From Spirochaetaceae bacterium (GTDB taxonomy: Bacteria; Spirochaetota; Spirochaetia; Treponematales; Breznakiellaceae): DNA of 15,268 bases. The notes beneath the pieces were generated by a model. It did no database searches. It was not told where the DNA came from and saw nothing but the letters and a program-made list of their open reading frames with translations. This document shows positions 12,750 through 15,268 of the stretch, piece by piece. The DNA is taken from NCBI GenBank assembly GCA_031269165.1, contig JAISZQ010000094.1:1-15268 (forward strand). The letters run 5' to 3'. Numbering within the stretch: position 1 is the first letter of the stretch; every line of letters begins with the position of its first letter. The translations under genes and the position numbers were made by a program.

Positions 12750-14240
12750 CTATTCCACAGCCTTTTTCGCATCGTCGTACATCTCGACGTATTTTTTCGC
12801 GCTCTGTTTCCATGAGAAATCGTGCTTCATGCCCCGGACGCGCATCTTTTCGATGTCCTCCCGTTTGTTGAAGTAGGCCCAAACCGCCCAGCCGACGGTG
12901 TTGTAAATCGCGCCGGGGGTGAGGTCATCGAACATGAAGCCGGTGCCGGTGCCGTGTTCCTGGTCGTAGTTTTCCACGGTGTCGGCGAGGCCGCCGGTGT
13001 TGCGCACGATGGGAGGCGTGCCGTAGAGCAGCGAATACATCTGGTTGAGGCCGCAGGGTTCGTACTGGGAGGGCATGAGGAAGAAGTCGCTGCCCGCCTC
13101 GATCAGGTGAGCCGCTTCATCGCTGTAGCCGATGCGTCCCTTGAAGTTGGGCTGGTTGGCAGTCATGTTGCGGATTTCGTTTTCGCACCACAACTCGCCG
13201 GTTCCCTGTAACACAAACTGGAGTTGCATTTTGCGGCAGATGTTCCACCCGCAACCGTAGCCGGGGCCGAAGATTTCGCCGATGCCTTTCTGCCCGGTAA
13301 GCCGCGTAACCATGCCGACAATCGGGGTGTCCGGTTCGTTGGGTAAGCCGAACGCCTTTTGCAACGCCTCTTTTGCCTTTGCCTTGCCGGAGAGGTCTTT
13401 GGCGGTGTAGGGCACGGGAATGTACCGATCCATCGCGGGATTCCACGTCTCGGTGTCCACGCCGTTGAGAATGCCCCGGTAGTCGGTACTCCGGTAGCGA
13501 AGCGGCCCGTCAAGCCGGAAGCCGTGCGCCTGGGTCTTGGTTTCCTCGGCATAACGTTCCGACACCGTATTGAGCCGGTCCGCTGCCCAGATACCCGCCT
13601 TGAGGAAGTTCATCATGTTCCAGTCCTCAAAGCCGCCCTCATAGTACACGTTCCAGCCGAGGCCGGTATAGCCAAAATTGTCCCGCGCATAGATGCCCTG
13701 ATACCCCATGTTATGAATCGTGAGGACAGAAACCGTCTTTTCAAACGGCGATTGCCGCGATCCCTGCCGCTGTTCATACTTGAGCAGTACCGGTACGAGC
13801 GCGGCGGCCCAGTCGTGGGCGTGCAGCACGTCGGGGAACCATTTGATCTTCCGGCAAAGCTGGAACACGGCACGGCTGAAAAAGGTAAACCGCCGGGGGT
13901 TGTCGAGAAAATCCGGATCCCACGGCGTGCCGTAGATGCCGTCCCGTCCGAAAAAGTGCTCATGGTCGATGAAATACGTGAGCACCGGGTTATCCTTTCG
14001 GGAACCGGGCATCTCCGCCTGATAGACCGCGCACCACTCCTCGCCACCGCCCACCGGCACACCCATCTCGCCCTCAAGCGGGGCGAGTTTTCCCCGGTCA
14101 ACGCTGTAGTAACGGGGAAGCACGACCCGCACCTCGTGCCCAAGCCGCGCAAGAGCCAACGCAAGAGCAGAAACCGCATCCCCCAGCCCGCCCGTCTTCG
14201 CAAAAGGAACGGCTTCGCTTGTTACCATGAGTATCTTCAT
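12750..14240 (-). CDS. glgA: Glycogen synthase (ADP-glucose type, GT5)
   Basis: A 496-residue cytoplasmic glycosyltransferase that transfers glucose from ADP-glucose to a growing alpha-1,4-glucan. The N-terminal half has the ADP-glucose binding KTGGLGD (15-21) and the VLHAHDWAAALVPVLLKY segment. The C-terminal half has RLTGQKG (313-319, matching the Arg and Lys that contact the substrate phosphates), EPCGLNQMYS (from 394, the catalytic-region Glu) and NTGGLADTV (414-422). The stretch after QKG (IGEIFGPGYGCGWNICR) departs from E. coli GlgA; I believe it is usual in treponemes. ATG 14240 has a good ribosome site, GGAGAG (14247-14252, minus strand), six bases upstream. The ACT-domain gene lies upstream on the same strand, but 148 bases packed with hairpins separate them, so independent transcription is likely. 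No glgB or glgC is in the window. Confidence 0.95.
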   Translation of the reverse strand: MKILMVTSEAVPFAKTGGLGDAVSALALALARLGHEVRVVLPRYYSVDRGKLAPLEGEMGVPVGGGEEWCAVYQAEMPGSRKDNPVLTYFIDHEHFFGRDGIYGTPWDPDFLDNPRRFTFFSRAVFQLCRKIKWFPDVLHAHDWAAALVPVLLKYEQRQGSRQSPFEKTVSVLTIHNMGYQGIYARDNFGYTGLGWNVYYEGGFEDWNMMNFLKAGIWAADRLNTVSERYAEETKTQAHGFRLDGPLRYRSTDYRGILNGVDTETWNPAMDRYIPVPYTAKDLSGKAKAKEALQKAFGLPNEPDTPIVGMVTRLTGQKGIGEIFGPGYGCGWNICRKMQLQFVLQGTGELWCENEIRNMTANQPNFKGRIGYSDEAAHLIEAGSDFFLMPSQYEPCGLNQMYSLLYGTPPIVRNTGGLADTVENYDQEHGTGTGFMFDDLTPGAIYNTVGWAVWAYFNKREDIEKMRVRGMKHDFSWKQSAKKYVEMYDDAKKAVE

Positions 14241-14264
14241 TAAATTCTCTCCGCGTTAAATCGT

Positions 14265-14317
14265 GTCTGGCCACAAAGTCGGTGCGCAAACTACGTTTGC
14301 GTCCTTTGCGGCCAGAC
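14265..14317. repeat. Two-tier hairpin upstream of glgA
   Basis: GTCTGGCC (14265-14272) plus CAAAG pairs with CTTTG (14304-14308) plus GGCCAGAC (14310-14317), with one mismatch. Inside it CGCAAAC (14285-14291) pairs with GTTTGCG (14295-14301). The outer arm GTCTGGCCACAAAGTCGGT matches GTCTGTCCACAAAGCCGGT downstream of the same gene at 12504 with two differences. Confidence 0.75.
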
Positions 14318-14320
14318 ATT

Positions 14321-14347
14321 GCATTTGCATTCGCAAATGCGCTTTTT
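14321..14347 (+). terminator. Hairpin with T run
   Basis: GCATTTGC (14321-14328), loop ATTC, GCAAATGC (14333-14340), then GCTTTTT. It has terminator form on the plus strand, but no plus-strand gene ends here, so it is probably another repeat hairpin. Confidence 0.4.
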
Positions 14348-14352
14348 AAGGA

Positions 14353-14388
14353 AGTTTGTCCATAATGTGTCTACATTATGGACAAACT
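14353..14388 (-). terminator. Perfect 16-bp hairpin directly after the ACT gene
   Basis: AGTTTGTCCATAATGT (14353-14368) pairs perfectly with 14373-14388 around a 4-base loop. It begins one base past the ACT-gene stop (TAG, 14389-14391). The minus-strand tail (TTCCTTAAAAAG) is not a good U tract, so it may stabilise the mRNA end as much as terminate it. Confidence 0.5.
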
Positions 14389-14805
14389 CTAAATAGAGTC
14401 CAAAACCGTCACGCCGCGTTCTTTGAGCGCCGCGATTCCCTTTTGCGCGTCCCCCAGCTTGAACAGCAACACCGCCTTGCCCGGCTTCCATTCCAGAACC
14501 GAGTAGACATACTCGATGTTGACGTTGGCGCCCTGAAACACCTCCATCACCCCTGCGAGACTGCCCGGAAAATTCCCCACCTCCACAGCAAGCACTTCGC
14601 TCTCCCGATACGTCCACTGGGCCCCCGAAAGCGCCGCCTTTGCCTTCTCGACATCATCCGTGATGACGCGCAAGATACCAAAGTCCGCCGTGTCGGCAAT
14701 GGACAACGCCTTAATGTTCACCTGAGCCTTCGCCAGCACCGAAGTCGCATCGGCAAGTTTGCCCAGGTTGTTCTCCAGAAAAATAGATAGTTGTTTGATC
14801 CCCAT
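14389..14805 (-). CDS. Tandem ACT-domain protein
   Basis: A 138-residue protein made almost entirely of two ACT domains: residues about 3-66 (KQLSIFLENNLGKLADATSVLA... to FGILRVITDD) and 70-138 (EVLAVEVGNFPGSLAGVMEVF... to VLLFKLGD). Each has the beta-alpha-beta-beta-alpha-beta pattern with the N-x-x-G-x-L-type loop (ENNLGKLAD, GNFPGSLAG) that binds amino acids in this fold. Stand-alone double-ACT proteins of this length are widespread and often sit near amino-acid or aryl-CoA genes; they are assumed to sense amino acids, but no partner is visible here. No Shine-Dalgarno sequence precedes ATG 14805, and the promoter abuts the start codon. The stop is followed at once by a 16-bp hairpin. Confidence 0.9.
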   Translation of the reverse strand: MGIKQLSIFLENNLGKLADATSVLAKAQVNIKALSIADTADFGILRVITDDVEKAKAALSGAQWTYRESEVLAVEVGNFPGSLAGVMEVFQGANVNIEYVYSVLEWKPGKAVLLFKLGDAQKGIAALKERGVTVLDSI

Positions 14806-14811
14806 ACGTTA

Positions 14812-14840
14812 AGTATACCAGCAACTCAAAAAAAATACAA
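14812..14840 (-). promoter_or_regulatory. Extended -10 promoter abutting the ACT-protein start
   Basis: On the minus strand TTGTAT (14835-14840), a 17-base spacer and TATACT (14812-14817) with an upstream TGG give an extended -10 promoter. Six bases separate it from the A of ATG 14805, so the predicted +1 is the start codon itself. Confidence 0.6.
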
Positions 14841-14859
14841 CCACACCACCTGCCGCCAC

Positions 14860-15268
14860 CTGCCGTGGAGGCCCTTGGGCGTGTCGTGAGGAGAACGGGC
14901 ATCGGGCTCCCCTACGGGGGCAGAAGGCCGTCACCCTGGATTGCCGCGCTACGCTCGCAGTGACGGGCGGTGACGGGCGCAGTGGCGTGGCATCGTCATT
15001 GCGAGGAGCGAAGCGACGAAGCAATCCAGACGAGGGGCGTTCTCTCTGGATTGCCGCGCTTCGCTCGCAATGACGGGTGGTATCGGGCGCATTGACGGGG
15101 GGCTGACGGACGCAATGACGGGGCATCGTCATTGCGAGGAGCGAAGCGACGAAGCAATCCAGTCGAGGGGCGTTCTCCCTCTAGATTACTTCGCTTCGCT
15201 CGCAATGACGGGTGGCATCGTCATTGCGAGGGCGCGGCCCGAAGCAATCCAGGGGGAGGGGGATGCCA
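14860..15268. repeat. Cluster of family A repeats, running off the window
   Basis: A right half lies at about 14936-14964, full copies at 14995-15074 and 15128-15209, and a further copy starts at 15220 and is cut by the window end. The two full copies share ATCGTCATTGCGAGGAGCG and GACGAAGCAATCCAG, and end in CGCAATGACGGGTGG, with a 133-base offset. Their left arm (GAGGAGCGAAGCGACGAAGC) differs from that in the 8355-8720 array, so they are a separate subfamily. No gene is seen. Confidence 0.85.

Noticed and set aside
13359..14243. 294-codon plus-strand frame opposite glgA
   Set aside because: It is antisense to unambiguous glycogen synthase motifs and has no recognisable domain or ribosome site.

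Overview
The window looks like a chromosomal segment of a treponeme-like spirochaete, possibly of the termite-gut type. This is an inference from three things: a bacterial XPB helicase paired with a co-directional partner, a treponeme-style GlgA, and intergenic space crowded with palindromic repeats. No rRNA, tRNA or phylogenetic marker is present to confirm it. No CRISPR array or transposase gene was seen.

Layout. Positions 1-1800 hold no convincing gene. They contain a diverged direct repeat (1-120 and 350-470) and a palindromic element (family C, 555-1107) that carries a second inserted element (family B, 823-1068), which in turn carries a dispersed GTCATTGCGAG repeat (family A). Positions 1750-2373 are a RelB/DinJ-YoeB type toxin-antitoxin locus whose toxin gene is interrupted by a 37-bp hairpin. 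Positions 2830-3717 (minus) encode an AraC-family regulator. A complete family C element lies at 3848-4034. Positions 4215-8184 form a two-gene operon: an XPB-like superfamily 2 helicase and a 727-residue partner that resembles the helicase-associated protein encoded beside XPB in actinobacteria. Positions 8291-8977 are repeats, including a tandem array with a 102-103 bp period. Positions 8979-10406 (minus) encode an exported two-domain FN3-like/TPR protein. After another family C element (10455-10659) comes a CstA-type transporter (10849-12336). Convergent to it is glycogen synthase glgA (12750-14240, minus), preceded by a two-ACT-domain protein (14389-14805, minus). Positions 14860-15268 are again family A repeats.

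How the parts fit. The XPB pair is a likely DNA-repair or transcription-coupled module. CstA (probable pyruvate or peptide uptake), GlgA (glycogen storage) and the ACT protein (amino-acid sensing) belong to carbon and nitrogen metabolism, but nothing shows that they are co-regulated.

Most notable features: (1) nested non-autonomous elements with readable target duplications; (2) the hairpin insertion that breaks the toxin frame; (3) three genes whose predicted promoters place the transcript start at or within a base or two of the ATG, without a Shine-Dalgarno sequence, suggesting leaderless mRNAs; (4) stacked hairpins on both sides of glgA.
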